From NCBI GenBank assembly GCA_910579515.1, contig CAJTUV010000015.1:1-64000 (forward strand): a stretch of DNA of 64,000 nucleotides. Direction: 5' to 3'. How positions within the stretch are numbered: position 1 is the stretch's first letter; each line of letters opens with the position of its first letter. The notes under the pieces were generated by a model. The model was given only the letters and a program-made list of their open reading frames with translations, searched no databases and was not told the origin of the DNA. Below, one piece after another: positions 51,434 to 61,580 of the stretch. Made by a program: the position numbers and the translations under genes. The DNA is from an uncultured Hungatella sp. (GTDB lineage: Bacteria; Bacillota; Clostridia; Lachnospirales; Lachnospiraceae).

Positions 51434-52930
51434 CTACTCTTCTTCTGCCCAGCTCAGAGCGCACCTCACAGCCCGTCTCCAGCCCTTTACCAGGTCCCTA
51501 CGCCGGTTCTCATCAATTCCAGAATGGAACCGTCGCTCTATCTTCCAGTTTTTTCGAATCTCTTCTTTATCTGTCCAATAGCCCACTGCCAATCCTGCCA
51601 AATACGCAGCTCCAAGAGCAGTCGTCTCAATACACTGAGGGCGGATCACGCCGATATTCAAAATATCGGACTGAAACTGCATAAGAAAATCATTGGCAGA
51701 CGCGCCGCCGTCCACCTTTAAGGTGTGCATAGAGATTCCCGAATCCTTTTCCATAGCTTCCAGCACATCGAGTACTTGGTATGCCAGCGACTCCACAGTT
51801 GCCCGAATAAAATGCTCTTTACTTGCCCCTCTGGTAAGTCCTACAATAGTTCCCCTCACATACTGATTCCAGTACGGCGCTCCTAAACCTGCAAAAGCCG
51901 GAACCACATAAACCCCCGCAGTGTCCTCCACGGCATTGCAGTAGCTTTCCGACTGCGCTGCAGATTTAATCATACGAAGTTCATCCCGCAGCCATTGAAT
52001 CGAGGCTCCAGCCACAAAGACGCTGCCTTCCAAAGCATATTCCACCTTACCGTTGCAGCCAACAGCGATGGTGGTAAGAAGGCCGTTCTTTGACGCCATC
52101 GCCTTCTCTCCTGTATTCATCAGCATAAAGCATCCAGTCCCATATGTATTCTTCACCTCGCCTGGGTCAAAACAACACTGGCCAAACAAAGCGGCCTGCT
52201 GATCTCCCGCAGCCCCTGCAATAGGAATACTCTTTCCCAGCACTTCCTTTGAGGTGTATCCGTAAACACAGCTGGAGGGCTTCACCTCTGGCAGCATACA
52301 GGCCGGAATGTCAAAGTAATCCAAAATCTCTGAGTCCCAGCATAACTTACGAATATCATACAGCATGGTCCTGGACGCGTTCGTATAGTCCGTCACATGA
52401 ACCTGCCCTTTCGTCAAATTCCAAATCAGCCAGGTATCCACGGTTCCGAAAAGAAGCTCTCCTCTTTGCGCCCGCTCTCTGGCGCCCTCAATATGGTCCA
52501 GAATCCAGGCAATCTTGCTGCCGGAAAAATACGCATCCGGAATCAAACCTGTCCTTTCTCTCACAAGCTCTTCCATTCCGTCCTTTTTCAATGTTTCAAT
52601 CATCTCTGAGGTTCTTCTACACTGCCATACAATGGCATTATAGATAGGCTTACCAGTTTCTTTATCCCAGATAATCGTAGTCTCCCTCTGGTTCGTGATA
52701 CCGATAGCCGCAATATCATCCATGGTGGCTCCAATGCTGCCCACTGCTTCCATCAATACCCCCAGCTGACTGGACCAAATCTCCATAGGGTCATGCTCCA
52801 CCCACCCTGGCTGTGGGTATATCTGTTTAAACTCTCTTTGTACAACTCCGCAGATATCTCCCCCATGATCAAACAAAATACACCTTGAGCTCGTAGTGCC
52901 CTGGTCCAATGCAATTACATACTTTTCCAT
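51434..52930 (-). CDS. glpK: Glycerol kinase
   Basis: The 498-residue FGGY kinase has the N-terminal ALDQGTTSSRCILFDHGG, the ATP-site motifs NTYGTGCFMLMNTGE and DGGASANDFLMQFQSD, and the substrate loop TNQRETTIIWD. It phosphorylates glycerol to glycerol-3-phosphate. ATG 52930 gives the standard family length; an upstream frame to 52972 does not align. No glpF or glpD is adjacent. It is probably separate from the operon ending at 53040, after a 109-nt gap in which I see no clear promoter. Confidence 0.97.
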   Translation of the reverse strand: MEKYVIALDQGTTSSRCILFDHGGDICGVVQREFKQIYPQPGWVEHDPMEIWSSQLGVLMEAVGSIGATMDDIAAIGITNQRETTIIWDKETGKPIYNAIVWQCRRTSEMIETLKKDGMEELVRERTGLIPDAYFSGSKIAWILDHIEGARERAQRGELLFGTVDTWLIWNLTKGQVHVTDYTNASRTMLYDIRKLCWDSEILDYFDIPACMLPEVKPSSCVYGYTSKEVLGKSIPIAGAAGDQQAALFGQCCFDPGEVKNTYGTGCFMLMNTGEKAMASKNGLLTTIAVGCNGKVEYALEGSVFVAGASIQWLRDELRMIKSAAQSESYCNAVEDTAGVYVVPAFAGLGAPYWNQYVRGTIVGLTRGASKEHFIRATVESLAYQVLDVLEAMEKDSGISMHTLKVDGGASANDFLMQFQSDILNIGVIRPQCIETTALGAAYLAGLAVGYWTDKEEIRKNWKIERRFHSGIDENRRRDLVKGWRRAVRCALSWAEEE

Positions 52931-53039
52931 AGTAAATAGACTCCCTTCTCCTAAGTACATGCTATTCCCCATCTTAAAAAAAGATTACCATATCTTGCAT
53001 TGGATTGCAAGTTCTACAAGAAAAAAGAGATTTGGAATC

Positions 53040-54221
53040 CTAAATATACATTGTAGGCGGCGCCTGGCTAAAGAGTTCAATTCCAGTCTCGGTAATCAGC
53101 AAGGTGTCCTCAATATTATACGTATGCCGAGTGGAACTGTAAAACGGAGTTTCAAAGCACATCACCATTCCTGGTTCAAACACCCGATTTTCACTTGGTG
53201 CTATAAACGGGTATTCCTCTCCTGAGATATCACAGCTGATAGAATGTCCATGGTGTCCCCTGATATAGTTTTTCATGCCAATAGCTTCCTGTGTCCCCTG
53301 AAAAATATCACACATTTTCACTCCCGGCCCAATATGATTGATTGCCCATTCATATCCCTTCCATAAAGTAGCATACAATTCCTCTTTATCCTTAGAAGCC
53401 ACATTGCCAACAGCATACGTTCTCCCCAGATCTGACTTGTACCCGTTTGTATAAGGGCCGCCGTCCAGCCGGATCAAGTCCCCGCGGTTAATTCTCGTTT
53501 CTGCCGGAATCCACGCAGGTGCGATATCTGCGCCGATAGTGTGAGACTGGCTCACCGCTGTCATATCCGGCGCCAGTTCAAGGCATACGGAGTGGAAGAT
53601 ATGGTGCACATCTGCCGTGGTCATTCCCGGCACGATCCTCTTTGCAGTTGTATTCATTGCCACCTCGGCAATATGAGCATTGTGGCGGAGCACCTCAATC
53701 TCCCATGGCGTTTTTATCATTCTCGCTTCATTCAATACCTTGGAGCAGTCCACCACATGATCTGCGCCAAAGGTATCCCGTAAAAACTGTCCGGCCTCCC
53801 ATGTCAGCCACTTATTCTCAACGCCTACTTTTGCTCCCCCTGCCTTTGGCGGAATAAATGGAACCGCCATACGGTATGTCTTGTTTAAATCCGGCTGAAC
53901 TTCCTTCACCATATTTTCCACGGCATAATCTTCAATATAAATCCACACCGGATACGCCTCAATATGGATTGATGGATCACAGACCTGCACTGCCGCATTT
54001 TTTTCAAATTCACTGCAGATCAGATACACATCTCCACCTGCAGTCACCACTGCAGCTGCATTTCCCGTTTTTCCAGACCGATACAAACTGCGTACCGCAA
54101 ACCCTGTAGCATAAAACACCGAACCTGCCGATGTCAGTATCACTGCATCCAGACCAGCTTTCCCAATCTCCTCTGTAAGCCTTTTTAAAATCGCTTCCTG
54201 ACTTCTTCCTTTGATTGCCAT
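53040..54221 (-). CDS. M24 family Xaa-Pro peptidase-like metallohydrolase
   Basis: The 393-residue protein has an N-terminal creatinase-like domain and a C-terminal pita-bread fold. The five metal ligands are visible: Asp in RLDGGPY, Asp in SDLGRTY, His in RGHHGHSI, Glu in CFETPFY and Glu in YNIEDTLL. Family members cleave Xaa-Pro peptides or hydrolyse creatine-type C-N bonds. It is the last gene of the TRAP/MmgE-PrpD operon, 13 nt after the binding-protein gene, so it may act on the imported compound. Substrate unknown. Confidence 0.87.
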   Translation of the reverse strand: MAIKGRSQEAILKRLTEEIGKAGLDAVILTSAGSVFYATGFAVRSLYRSGKTGNAAAVVTAGGDVYLICSEFEKNAAVQVCDPSIHIEAYPVWIYIEDYAVENMVKEVQPDLNKTYRMAVPFIPPKAGGAKVGVENKWLTWEAGQFLRDTFGADHVVDCSKVLNEARMIKTPWEIEVLRHNAHIAEVAMNTTAKRIVPGMTTADVHHIFHSVCLELAPDMTAVSQSHTIGADIAPAWIPAETRINRGDLIRLDGGPYTNGYKSDLGRTYAVGNVASKDKEELYATLWKGYEWAINHIGPGVKMCDIFQGTQEAIGMKNYIRGHHGHSISCDISGEEYPFIAPSENRVFEPGMVMCFETPFYSSTRHTYNIEDTLLITETGIELFSQAPPTMYI

Positions 54222-54234
54222 TCTGTTTTCCCCC

Positions 54235-55284
54235 TTATTTTATAATGCCGACTTCTCTATAATATCTCTCTGCTCCTGGATGAATCGGAATCAGCTGTCC
54301 CTCTAACGCATTTTCTCCATCCTTACCGCCAAAATCTCCTGCCTGAGGATGAGCCGCTGACAATTCTTCATGGCTTTCAATCAATGTTTTCACCCAGTCA
54401 TAGATCACCTGTTCATCTGCATCCACAGCGCATACATATACGTTTCTGGTGGCCAGTGTTTCTGAATCCGCATTCGTTCCATATACATCTTTGCTGATAG
54501 TAGTCTTTACAAAATAGGGATTTTTCTCAATAATCTTGTCTCGAAGATCATCGCTCATAGTCAAAAGCTGTATTCCGGATGACAATGCCAAATCCGAAAT
54601 TCCTGTGTTAGGTACGGAAGACACATGGATTCCATAGTCAATATTTCCATCCTGCAGCGCAGTCAAAATGTCATTAATCGACATTTCTTCAATTTTAAAA
54701 TCCTCTTTTGTCAGACCATACGCCTCCAGCAAAATAGGAAAATAATATTTTGACATAACTCCCTTTGACACACCCAGCTTCTTTCCTTTTAAGTCAGGTA
54801 ATTCCTTTGCATCCGAGTTTTTAGGAACAATCTGAGTAATGGTTGTCATATAACCACCGGTAACAAAATTAATGCACCCCTTGTAAGATTCATCAAATTC
54901 TCTGTTTCCTTCATATGCTGCCAGAGCAGAATCCGTCATAGCAACGCCGATTTGGGCAATTCCTTCACGAACCAGGGTAATATTCTCCTGGGAACCTGTT
55001 GTGATTTCCGGTTTAATCTGATATTCCGGATACAGACTCGTCAAGATGGATCCGGCAGTAGAGGTTGTAATATATCCTACCCCTTTGCTTGTCCCACAGG
55101 CTATCGTAATCGTCTGAGGGGTCCTTTTTGTCTCATCCACTTTTGCTTCCGCTCCACTGGTTTCTGTCTTGGCAGCCGACGAGGACTGAGCAGCCGACGT
55201 ACTGGTTGTACCGCCTGCATTTTGGCATGCAGTCAATGACATTGCTACTAAAACACTTGCTACCACCATAACACGTTTTTTCAT
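54235..55284 (-). CDS. TAXI-family TRAP transporter solute-binding lipoprotein
   Basis: The 349-residue protein has a signal with lipobox MSLTACQNAGG. The mature part matches TAXI proteins (ACGTSKGVGYITTSTAGSIL, DLKGKKLGVSKG, late IPIHPGAERYYREVGI). It binds the substrate outside and delivers it to the fused TRAP permease. Known TAXI ligands are glutamate and other dicarboxylates, but most are undefined. It sits between the permease and M24 peptidase genes. Confidence 0.93.
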   Translation of the reverse strand: MKKRVMVVASVLVAMSLTACQNAGGTTSTSAAQSSSAAKTETSGAEAKVDETKRTPQTITIACGTSKGVGYITTSTAGSILTSLYPEYQIKPEITTGSQENITLVREGIAQIGVAMTDSALAAYEGNREFDESYKGCINFVTGGYMTTITQIVPKNSDAKELPDLKGKKLGVSKGVMSKYYFPILLEAYGLTKEDFKIEEMSINDILTALQDGNIDYGIHVSSVPNTGISDLALSSGIQLLTMSDDLRDKIIEKNPYFVKTTISKDVYGTNADSETLATRNVYVCAVDADEQVIYDWVKTLIESHEELSAAHPQAGDFGGKDGENALEGQLIPIHPGAERYYREVGIIK

Positions 55285-55301
55285 AACTATTACCTCTCTT
55301 T

Positions 55302-57164
55302 CTATTTTGGGGCTTTAACGCCGCTTTTACTAAAGTTTCTAAATTTACAGCCTGCTAAAACACCGATTACTAACACTGCTCCTATAATATCCGTAACAAT
55401 TCCCGGTTGAATCAGAAGCAAAGCCGCCACGCCCAACATGATTCTTTGAACCACGTTTATATTCCATTTCATAAAAAAGTTTTCAGTAACGCAGCTTAAG
55501 CAATACACTCCGGCTAACGCCGTAAACACAGAATATAAAACTTCGTACCAAATCCCCTGATTCAACAACACCGGATTATATACAAACATAAACGGGAGGA
55601 TAAAACCAGAAATAGCTAGTTTAAATGCAGCAAATCCACATTTGCTTGGGTTGCACTGAGCTATCCCTGCAGCCGCATAGGAAGCCATAGCAACCGGCGG
55701 CGTCACATTTGATATAATTCCAAAGTAGAACAGGAACAGATGAGCCGCCATAGGCAATACTCCCATTTTAATCATGGCCGGCGCTACCATAGTCGCCAGT
55801 ACCAAATACGCTGCAGAAGTGGGAAGTCCCATTCCAAGAATCAGCGAGACAAACATAGTCATAATAAGCAGAATATTTAAACGTCCTCCTGCTGCAGTCA
55901 CCAATACATTGGATAAACGATAGCCAAGTCCTGAGCCGACGACAGTTCCAATAATAATGCCAACCAGCGCACATGCAATGGCTACAGAAATGCATCCCTT
56001 CCCAGCACTTATAAAAGTATCAATCAGCTTTTTCTTATTAAATCTGGATTCTTTGTTAAAAGATACAACAATAAGCGTAAAAAGCAGTACATAGATTCCA
56101 GCCTTTGTAATCGAAAAAGCCAAGGGACCAATCAAAATCATCAGTAACACTAATGGTGAAAATAAATATCCCTTTTTTATCAGCTTGCTTATCGTCGGAA
56201 GCTCCGATTTGTCCAGACCTTCGATTCCTTTCCGCCTTGCATAAAGGTCTACTGTCATAAGGATAGCTGCAAAATAAAGAAAAGCCGGAATTACTGCTGC
56301 CTTAACCACATCCCAATACGACACCTGTAAAATTTCCGCTACCAGAAACGCAGCTGCTCCCATAATCGGCGGCATAATCTGTCCCCCTGTAGAAGCCGTA
56401 GCTTCCACGGCTCCTGCAAACTCCGGTTCAAACTTCATTTTTTTCATCATGGGTATGGTAAAAGTACCTGTACCAATCACGTTTGCAATGGACGAGCCTG
56501 ATATAGAGCCAAAAAATGCAGAAGCAATAACTGCGACCTTTGCCGGCCCGCCTCTAAAACGTCCAAATGCGGCGGTTGCCAGAGAAGTAAAATAATCTCC
56601 CACCCCGCTTGCGCTAAATACAGCGCCAAGGATAATAAAAATCACAATGTAGTTTGCTGACGCATTCAACGGCGATCCAAGGATTCCGTCTGATGTAAAA
56701 ACAATCAGGTGAATATATCTTCCAACTTTAAATCCTCCATGTTGAAGCAAAGAAGGCGCATACATTCCACCAAATGCATAGACAATAAAAACCGTAGCTA
56801 CTATTGCTAAAACTGGTCCTATTTTTCTCCATGTGGCATAGATCAGAGTAACAATAAGCAAAGCGCCAAAAAGAATATCTGCATTTGTCGTGATTCCGCC
56901 CCGATTATCATACGTAGGAGACACATACCAAATGTATAACATACTTGCCACGCCAGCTATCAGAAAAATTGTATCCAAAATAACTAAAATTATGTTTTTT
57001 TCATCCTTTTCCATGAGTCCAATAAACAGAATGCCAAAAATCACGGACAGATGAATGCATTTCTGTCCATTATTCCCAATAACACCAAATAAAGCGGTGT
57101 ATATGTGAAATAACACGAAAAAAGCACATAATGCAATCGTGGAATACCGATATATCTTTTTCAT
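55302..57164 (-). CDS. TRAP transporter fused permease (4TM/12TM)
   Basis: From ATG 57164 (GGAGGGAG upstream) the product is about 620 residues with 16 or more membrane segments. The N-terminal part corresponds to the small DctQ-like subunit and the rest to DctM, with motifs GGFKVGRYIHLIVF, FFGSISGSSIANVIGTGTF, EATASTGGQIMPPIMGAAAF and GLPTSAAYLVLATMVAPA. It imports the substrate bound by the TAXI protein using an ion gradient. Confidence 0.94.
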   Translation of the reverse strand: MKKIYRYSTIALCAFFVLFHIYTALFGVIGNNGQKCIHLSVIFGILFIGLMEKDEKNIILVILDTIFLIAGVASMLYIWYVSPTYDNRGGITTNADILFGALLIVTLIYATWRKIGPVLAIVATVFIVYAFGGMYAPSLLQHGGFKVGRYIHLIVFTSDGILGSPLNASANYIVIFIILGAVFSASGVGDYFTSLATAAFGRFRGGPAKVAVIASAFFGSISGSSIANVIGTGTFTIPMMKKMKFEPEFAGAVEATASTGGQIMPPIMGAAAFLVAEILQVSYWDVVKAAVIPAFLYFAAILMTVDLYARRKGIEGLDKSELPTISKLIKKGYLFSPLVLLMILIGPLAFSITKAGIYVLLFTLIVVSFNKESRFNKKKLIDTFISAGKGCISVAIACALVGIIIGTVVGSGLGYRLSNVLVTAAGGRLNILLIMTMFVSLILGMGLPTSAAYLVLATMVAPAMIKMGVLPMAAHLFLFYFGIISNVTPPVAMASYAAAGIAQCNPSKCGFAAFKLAISGFILPFMFVYNPVLLNQGIWYEVLYSVFTALAGVYCLSCVTENFFMKWNINVVQRIMLGVAALLLIQPGIVTDIIGAVLVIGVLAGCKFRNFSKSGVKAPK

Positions 57165-57184
57165 CCGTTCTCCCTCCTGTCCTC

Positions 57185-58357
57185 TCATGCCCGATATTCA
57201 GCGCGTATCTGTTTTAAAGCCTGCTCCAATATCACTCTGGGACACCCGATATTCAGCCTGACAAACTGTTCCCCCGCAGGGCCAAATCCATCCCCCCTGC
57301 TGACAGCCACCCTGCACTTATGAATAAAGAAATCTGCAAGCTCCTCTGCAGTCATCCCCAAGCCGCTGCAGTCAAGCCACATCAAATACGTCCCTTCCGG
57401 CTTCACCAGTTTAATCTTTGGCAGACTCTCTCTGAGACTTTTTTCCAGATACGCCACATTACCTTCCAGATAGTCAAGTAACTGTTCCAGATAGTCATCG
57501 CACCGCGTATAAGCAGCGACATAAGCAGGAAGTGCAAAGATGCTTTGCTGAATGCTCCGATTCTGTTTAAACCGTGCCTCCAATCGCCTTTTTATCTCGG
57601 GATTTGGTATTACCAGACCTGATCCCCTTAGTCCTGCGCAGTTAAAGGTTTTCGACGGTGCATAGCAGGTCACGCTGTTTTGTGCGTATTCCTCCTTTAG
57701 AGACGCCAATGGGATATGACAGTACCCTTTGTAGATCAGATCAGAGTGAATTTCATCGACTACCATAAGCACATGATTTTTGATACAGATATCCGCCATG
57801 TTTCTCAGCTCTTCCTCTGTCCAAACCCTTCCCACAGGATTATGAGGATTGCAGATAATCATAACTTTTGCTTTTGGGCTTCTTGCCTTTTTCTCCAGAT
57901 CGTCAAAGTCTATCGTATAAGCCCCGTTTTGATACAAAAGCTGATTGTTGATTAACCTGCGATGATTGTCATGAATCGCAAATCCAAATGGATGATACAC
58001 TGGCTGCTGAACAATGATCTCGTCCCCTTCCTCTGTAAATTCCTGAATCACCGTATTCATAACTGGAACAACTCCAGTTGCAAATACAATCCATTCTTTC
58101 TTAAGTTTCCAACCATGCTGTTTTTCAATCCAGCTGATGGTTGCATCATAAAATTCTGGCACCACAAAGCTGTAACCATATATAGGATGCCTTGCACGCT
58201 CTACGACTGCCTCCACGACTGGAGCAGGGCAGGGAAAATCCATGTCTGCAACCCACATTGGAAGCGCATCCTTATTCCCTACTCTGACCTCCACATTATC
58301 CCATTTAGAACTTTGGGTATTCTTCCGGTCAATCACTTTATCAAAATCATAGTACAC
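57185..58357 (-). CDS. PLP-dependent MalY/PatB-type C-S lyase/aminotransferase
   Basis: The best start is GTG 58357, with GGGAGG 8 nt upstream, giving 390 residues. It is a fold-type I PLP enzyme with MALY/PatB features: WVADMDFPCPAPVVEAV near the N-terminus, the CNPHNPVGRVWT loop and the PLP lysine in APSKTFNCAGLRGSGLV. Relatives split cysteine-like C-S bonds or transaminate. In this operon it could act on an amino-acid derivative imported by the TRAP system. Reaction type uncertain. Confidence 0.88.
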   Translation of the reverse strand: MYYDFDKVIDRKNTQSSKWDNVEVRVGNKDALPMWVADMDFPCPAPVVEAVVERARHPIYGYSFVVPEFYDATISWIEKQHGWKLKKEWIVFATGVVPVMNTVIQEFTEEGDEIIVQQPVYHPFGFAIHDNHRRLINNQLLYQNGAYTIDFDDLEKKARSPKAKVMIICNPHNPVGRVWTEEELRNMADICIKNHVLMVVDEIHSDLIYKGYCHIPLASLKEEYAQNSVTCYAPSKTFNCAGLRGSGLVIPNPEIKRRLEARFKQNRSIQQSIFALPAYVAAYTRCDDYLEQLLDYLEGNVAYLEKSLRESLPKIKLVKPEGTYLMWLDCSGLGMTAEELADFFIHKCRVAVSRGDGFGPAGEQFVRLNIGCPRVILEQALKQIRAEYRA

Positions 58358-58385
58358 AAGCCCAACCTCCCGCCTTTTCTCTTTT

Positions 58386-59735
58386 TTAAATCTCTGGAAT
58401 CTGCTCTGCATTCTCCATGGTTAAAATCGTTTCAACAATTCGTTCCATGTCCTCCTCGCAAATCACTTTTTCTGCCAGTCCTTTAAATTTCCCGATTTCC
58501 TGTTCTTTAGTCAGAGGGCATGCCCAGCTGCCAGACATGTTGTCAATCTGCTTTTCAATCTGGCTTTTGTCCTCCATGGTAATCCGAATCCGGCATCCCC
58601 ACCGTTTGGGATAACGTCCGCTAAACAGCGGATCGGCGACTACAGACACCTTTTGGGCTAAAGCCTTAATTTGCTCATCCTCCACCGCTTCATTAGTAAA
58701 CTCAGAAAGGGATACTCTTCCCCTGACAAGCGCTGCGGCCACAGTGTAAGGGATACTGAATTTGGCCTCTACCGGGCTGTGTGGATAATCTAAAGAACCG
58801 CACTGCAGCACCCCTACCTCATACGTTTCTACCACAATCCTTTCTATTCTCTCCCAGTCAATTTCTGACCGTAAGGCCAGCGCCGCATCGATCGCATGGT
58901 GGGTTGTTCTGCAACAAGGATATGGCTTTTTGTCAATCGCCAGAATCTCGTAAGTTCTCCCCAAATCTTTTGTCAGTTTCTCCATCGAAAATGAGTCTGA
59001 TACTGCCCTATACAATCCTCCGTCCTTCGCCTCCAGGATATGCTCTGGTCCCGTCATCCCCATTTTCGCCAAAAGCGCTGCTGTCAAACCATTTACTGAG
59101 GCCCGTGCAGGATGAAGCTTTTTACAGGTAGACCCTTCCTCAAGAAAAGCCCACAATCCACTGGACTGGGTGCCTGCCATTCCGAATGCCCACACCATCT
59201 GTTCCTCTGTCAGCCGCAGAAGATGACCCGCCGCAGCCGCAGCTCCAAATGTGCCAATAACGCCTGTCCCATGCCATCCCCGCTTGCGATTGCTGATAAC
59301 GTCCATTGAAAGACCCACTCTTGCCATTATCTCATATCCCACAACCACTGCTTCCAGGAAAGTTTTTCCATCTGTATGTATTGCTTCTCCCAATGTCCAG
59401 GCAGTCTCCACAACCACAGCCCCGATATGGGATTTTGATCCTGTGTGGACATCATCCAGTTCCAGAGCATGTCCCATCATACCGTTAAGAAACAGTGCCT
59501 GAAATACATCCAGCTTATAATTACATCCCCATACCCTTGCCTGATAGGGTGAACTGCTTTTTGTCCAGGTTTTCCACTCCCTGCAGATGAAAGAAAGCTC
59601 TTCCTCATTTACTGCTCCCAATGCCGCTCCTATGCTGTCTAAAACGCAGTATTTTGCCGCTTTCACCACCTTGGGCGGCACGTCCTTTAGTTGAAAGTTC
59701 ACCACAAATCGCGCCAACTGCCGTAACGGCGTCAT
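58386..59735 (-). CDS. MmgE/PrpD family protein (first copy)
   Basis: The 449-residue protein has the family features AKYCVLDSIGAALGA, GMMGHALELDDVH (acid/base His and Asp region), GWHGTGVIGTFGAAAAAGHL and PCCRTTHHAID. Members include 2-methylcitrate dehydratase, cis-aconitate decarboxylase and iminodisuccinate epimerase. ATG 59735 has GGAGGGG upstream. A second, diverged copy begins the operon at 62954, so the two may act in sequence or as one complex. Confidence 0.88.
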   Translation of the reverse strand: MTPLRQLARFVVNFQLKDVPPKVVKAAKYCVLDSIGAALGAVNEEELSFICREWKTWTKSSSPYQARVWGCNYKLDVFQALFLNGMMGHALELDDVHTGSKSHIGAVVVETAWTLGEAIHTDGKTFLEAVVVGYEIMARVGLSMDVISNRKRGWHGTGVIGTFGAAAAAGHLLRLTEEQMVWAFGMAGTQSSGLWAFLEEGSTCKKLHPARASVNGLTAALLAKMGMTGPEHILEAKDGGLYRAVSDSFSMEKLTKDLGRTYEILAIDKKPYPCCRTTHHAIDAALALRSEIDWERIERIVVETYEVGVLQCGSLDYPHSPVEAKFSIPYTVAAALVRGRVSLSEFTNEAVEDEQIKALAQKVSVVADPLFSGRYPKRWGCRIRITMEDKSQIEKQIDNMSGSWACPLTKEQEIGKFKGLAEKVICEEDMERIVETILTMENAEQIPEI

Positions 59736-59760
59736 CTCTTCCCCTCCTTCCTGCTCCAAT

Positions 59761-60267
59761 CTATATAGACAAGGAATTATATTTTTCGATATAATTGAGC
59801 AGACCTCCTTCATTGATAATCTTTACCTCTTTTTCAGAAAGCACAAACGGCATCTCAAATTCTGGATCATTGATCTTTTTGATCACTCTGTTTTTCACAT
59901 CCACAAACAGCTCATCCTGCTCCTCAATCTGGTCTGTGTCACATTCAATAATCAGCATACCATTATTAATGGCGTTACGATAAAAAATCCGACCAAAAGA
60001 TTTTGCCAGCACAGCCCCCACACCTGCCAGCTTAATAATAATGGGTGCGATCTCCCTGCTGGAACCACATCCAAAGTTGCGATCTGCCACAATAAAATCA
60101 TCCTTTTTCACCTCTTTTGCAAATTCCGGCCGCGCGTCCTCCATCACATGTTTGGCATACTCCTCAGGATTAGACCGAAGTGAAATCAACCTCCCTGGAG
60201 CAATGGAATCCGTGCTGACATTTGAACCGAATTTCCACGCTTTTCCCTGTATTGAATCCCGAATCAT
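59761..60267 (-). CDS. LeuD/HacB-type hydro-lyase small subunit
   Basis: The 168-residue aconitase swivel domain has FGSNVSTDSIAPGR at the substrate loop and the GCGSSREIAP motif. It pairs with the large subunit ending 16 nt upstream. The substrate loop differs from that of leucine-pathway LeuD (usually DTDxIIPAR...), and no leuA or leuB is adjacent. That argues for a catabolic hydroxy-acid dehydratase, such as a homoaconitase or dimethylmalate type. Confidence 0.87.
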   Translation of the reverse strand: MIRDSIQGKAWKFGSNVSTDSIAPGRLISLRSNPEEYAKHVMEDARPEFAKEVKKDDFIVADRNFGCGSSREIAPIIIKLAGVGAVLAKSFGRIFYRNAINNGMLIIECDTDQIEEQDELFVDVKNRVIKKINDPEFEMPFVLSEKEVKIINEGGLLNYIEKYNSLSI

Positions 60268-60283
60268 TGTCTCTTCTCCTTTC

Positions 60284-61543
60284 TCAGTTCATAACTTCCC
60301 GTGGATCTGTAATGTATCCTGTCAGTGCAGTTGCCGCTGCTGTTGCCGGACTGGACAAATAAATTCTGGCAGTAGGATTTCCCATACGCCCTTTAAAATT
60401 ACGGTTCTGAGTTGCTACCACCACCTCATTGTCCGCCGGAATCCCCTGATGAACCCCCATACACGGCCCGCAGTTTGGACCTTCAATCACAGCCCCCGCT
60501 TCCGCTAAGGCCAGCAGAGTACCGTCCTTCATGCACTCCTTATATACATAAGGGGAATTGGGAATCACTAAAAGCCTGGTATTCTTTGCCACTTTCTTGC
60601 CTCGCAGAAGGTCCGCCGCCACATGGAGATCCTCCACACGCCCGTTTGTACAGCTTCCAATAAATACCAGGTCCACATGTTCCTTGCTGCAGTTCTTTGC
60701 CAGGTCCACATTCTCCACATAATGAGGTTTAGAAACAAGCGGTTCCAGCTGAGTGGCATCAATCTCAATTACCCTTCCATATTCCGCCTCATCATCCCCT
60801 CTAATCTCCTCATAATCCTGCTCCCTGCCAAAAATCCTCATATACTCTCTTGTGTGCTCATCTGTCTCCATAATCGCATTTTTTGCGCCTACATCCACGC
60901 CCATGCTGGTAATGGTCAGTCGTCCTTCCATGGACAGGGCAGAAATCGTGTCGCCGCCAAACTCCAAGGATCTGTATAGCGCCTGGTCAGATTTGATGAT
61001 ACTGGCCACCTTAAGCATAATATCCTTAGCAAAAACTCCTTTTGGCAATGCGCCGTTTACGTTGATGCGAAATGTCTCCGGAACCTTAATCCAAGTCTGT
61101 CCAAATCGTGTCACCGCCACCATATCCGTGGATCCGCACCCTGTAGCAAAACAGCCAAATGCACCGTGGACTGTGGTATGGGAATCTCCAACAATGCAGA
61201 CGGTACCACATTTCAAGAACTGCTCGTACACATGAGCGTGGACATGTCCGGTACCGCCTTCTTCCCAGAAACAGCCGTGATCCGCTGCAAATTTTCTGCA
61301 CAATGCGTGTTCATTGGCAACTTCTCTTGTTGATTCTGGCCCAAACTCGTTGGCAAACAGGATTTTAGAGGAGTCAAACAGCGGATCCCCAGCATATCCC
61401 CTCTCTTGCATCAGACGGACCAGAAGAGGCCCTGACCCATCATGCAGCGCAGCAAAATCCACATTTACCACCACTGTCTCCCCAGCTCTTACCGGACGTC
61501 CTATGTTTTTACTAATTATTTTTTCAACAAGTGTCTGTCCCAT
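60284..61543 (-). CDS. LeuC/aconitase-type hydro-lyase large subunit
   Basis: The 419-residue protein has the [4Fe-4S] cysteines in FIGSCTNGRVEDL and GPNCGPCMG, and the conserved VGDSHTTVHGAFGCFATG and FANEFGPESTREV regions. With the small subunit it should catalyse reversible hydration/dehydration of a hydroxy-di- or tricarboxylate. It lies between the two MmgE/PrpD genes. A catabolic rather than leucine-biosynthetic role is inferred from the neighbours. Confidence 0.92.
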   Translation of the reverse strand: MGQTLVEKIISKNIGRPVRAGETVVVNVDFAALHDGSGPLLVRLMQERGYAGDPLFDSSKILFANEFGPESTREVANEHALCRKFAADHGCFWEEGGTGHVHAHVYEQFLKCGTVCIVGDSHTTVHGAFGCFATGCGSTDMVAVTRFGQTWIKVPETFRINVNGALPKGVFAKDIMLKVASIIKSDQALYRSLEFGGDTISALSMEGRLTITSMGVDVGAKNAIMETDEHTREYMRIFGREQDYEEIRGDDEAEYGRVIEIDATQLEPLVSKPHYVENVDLAKNCSKEHVDLVFIGSCTNGRVEDLHVAADLLRGKKVAKNTRLLVIPNSPYVYKECMKDGTLLALAEAGAVIEGPNCGPCMGVHQGIPADNEVVVATQNRNFKGRMGNPTARIYLSSPATAAATALTGYITDPREVMN

Positions 61544-61580
61544 CTTCCTAACCACCTTTCCCTTTTTGTTCTTTTCTATG

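Noticed and set aside
59761..61543. Leucine biosynthesis genes leuCD
   Set aside because: No leuA or leuB is adjacent, the small-subunit substrate loop is atypical, and the operon is otherwise catabolic.
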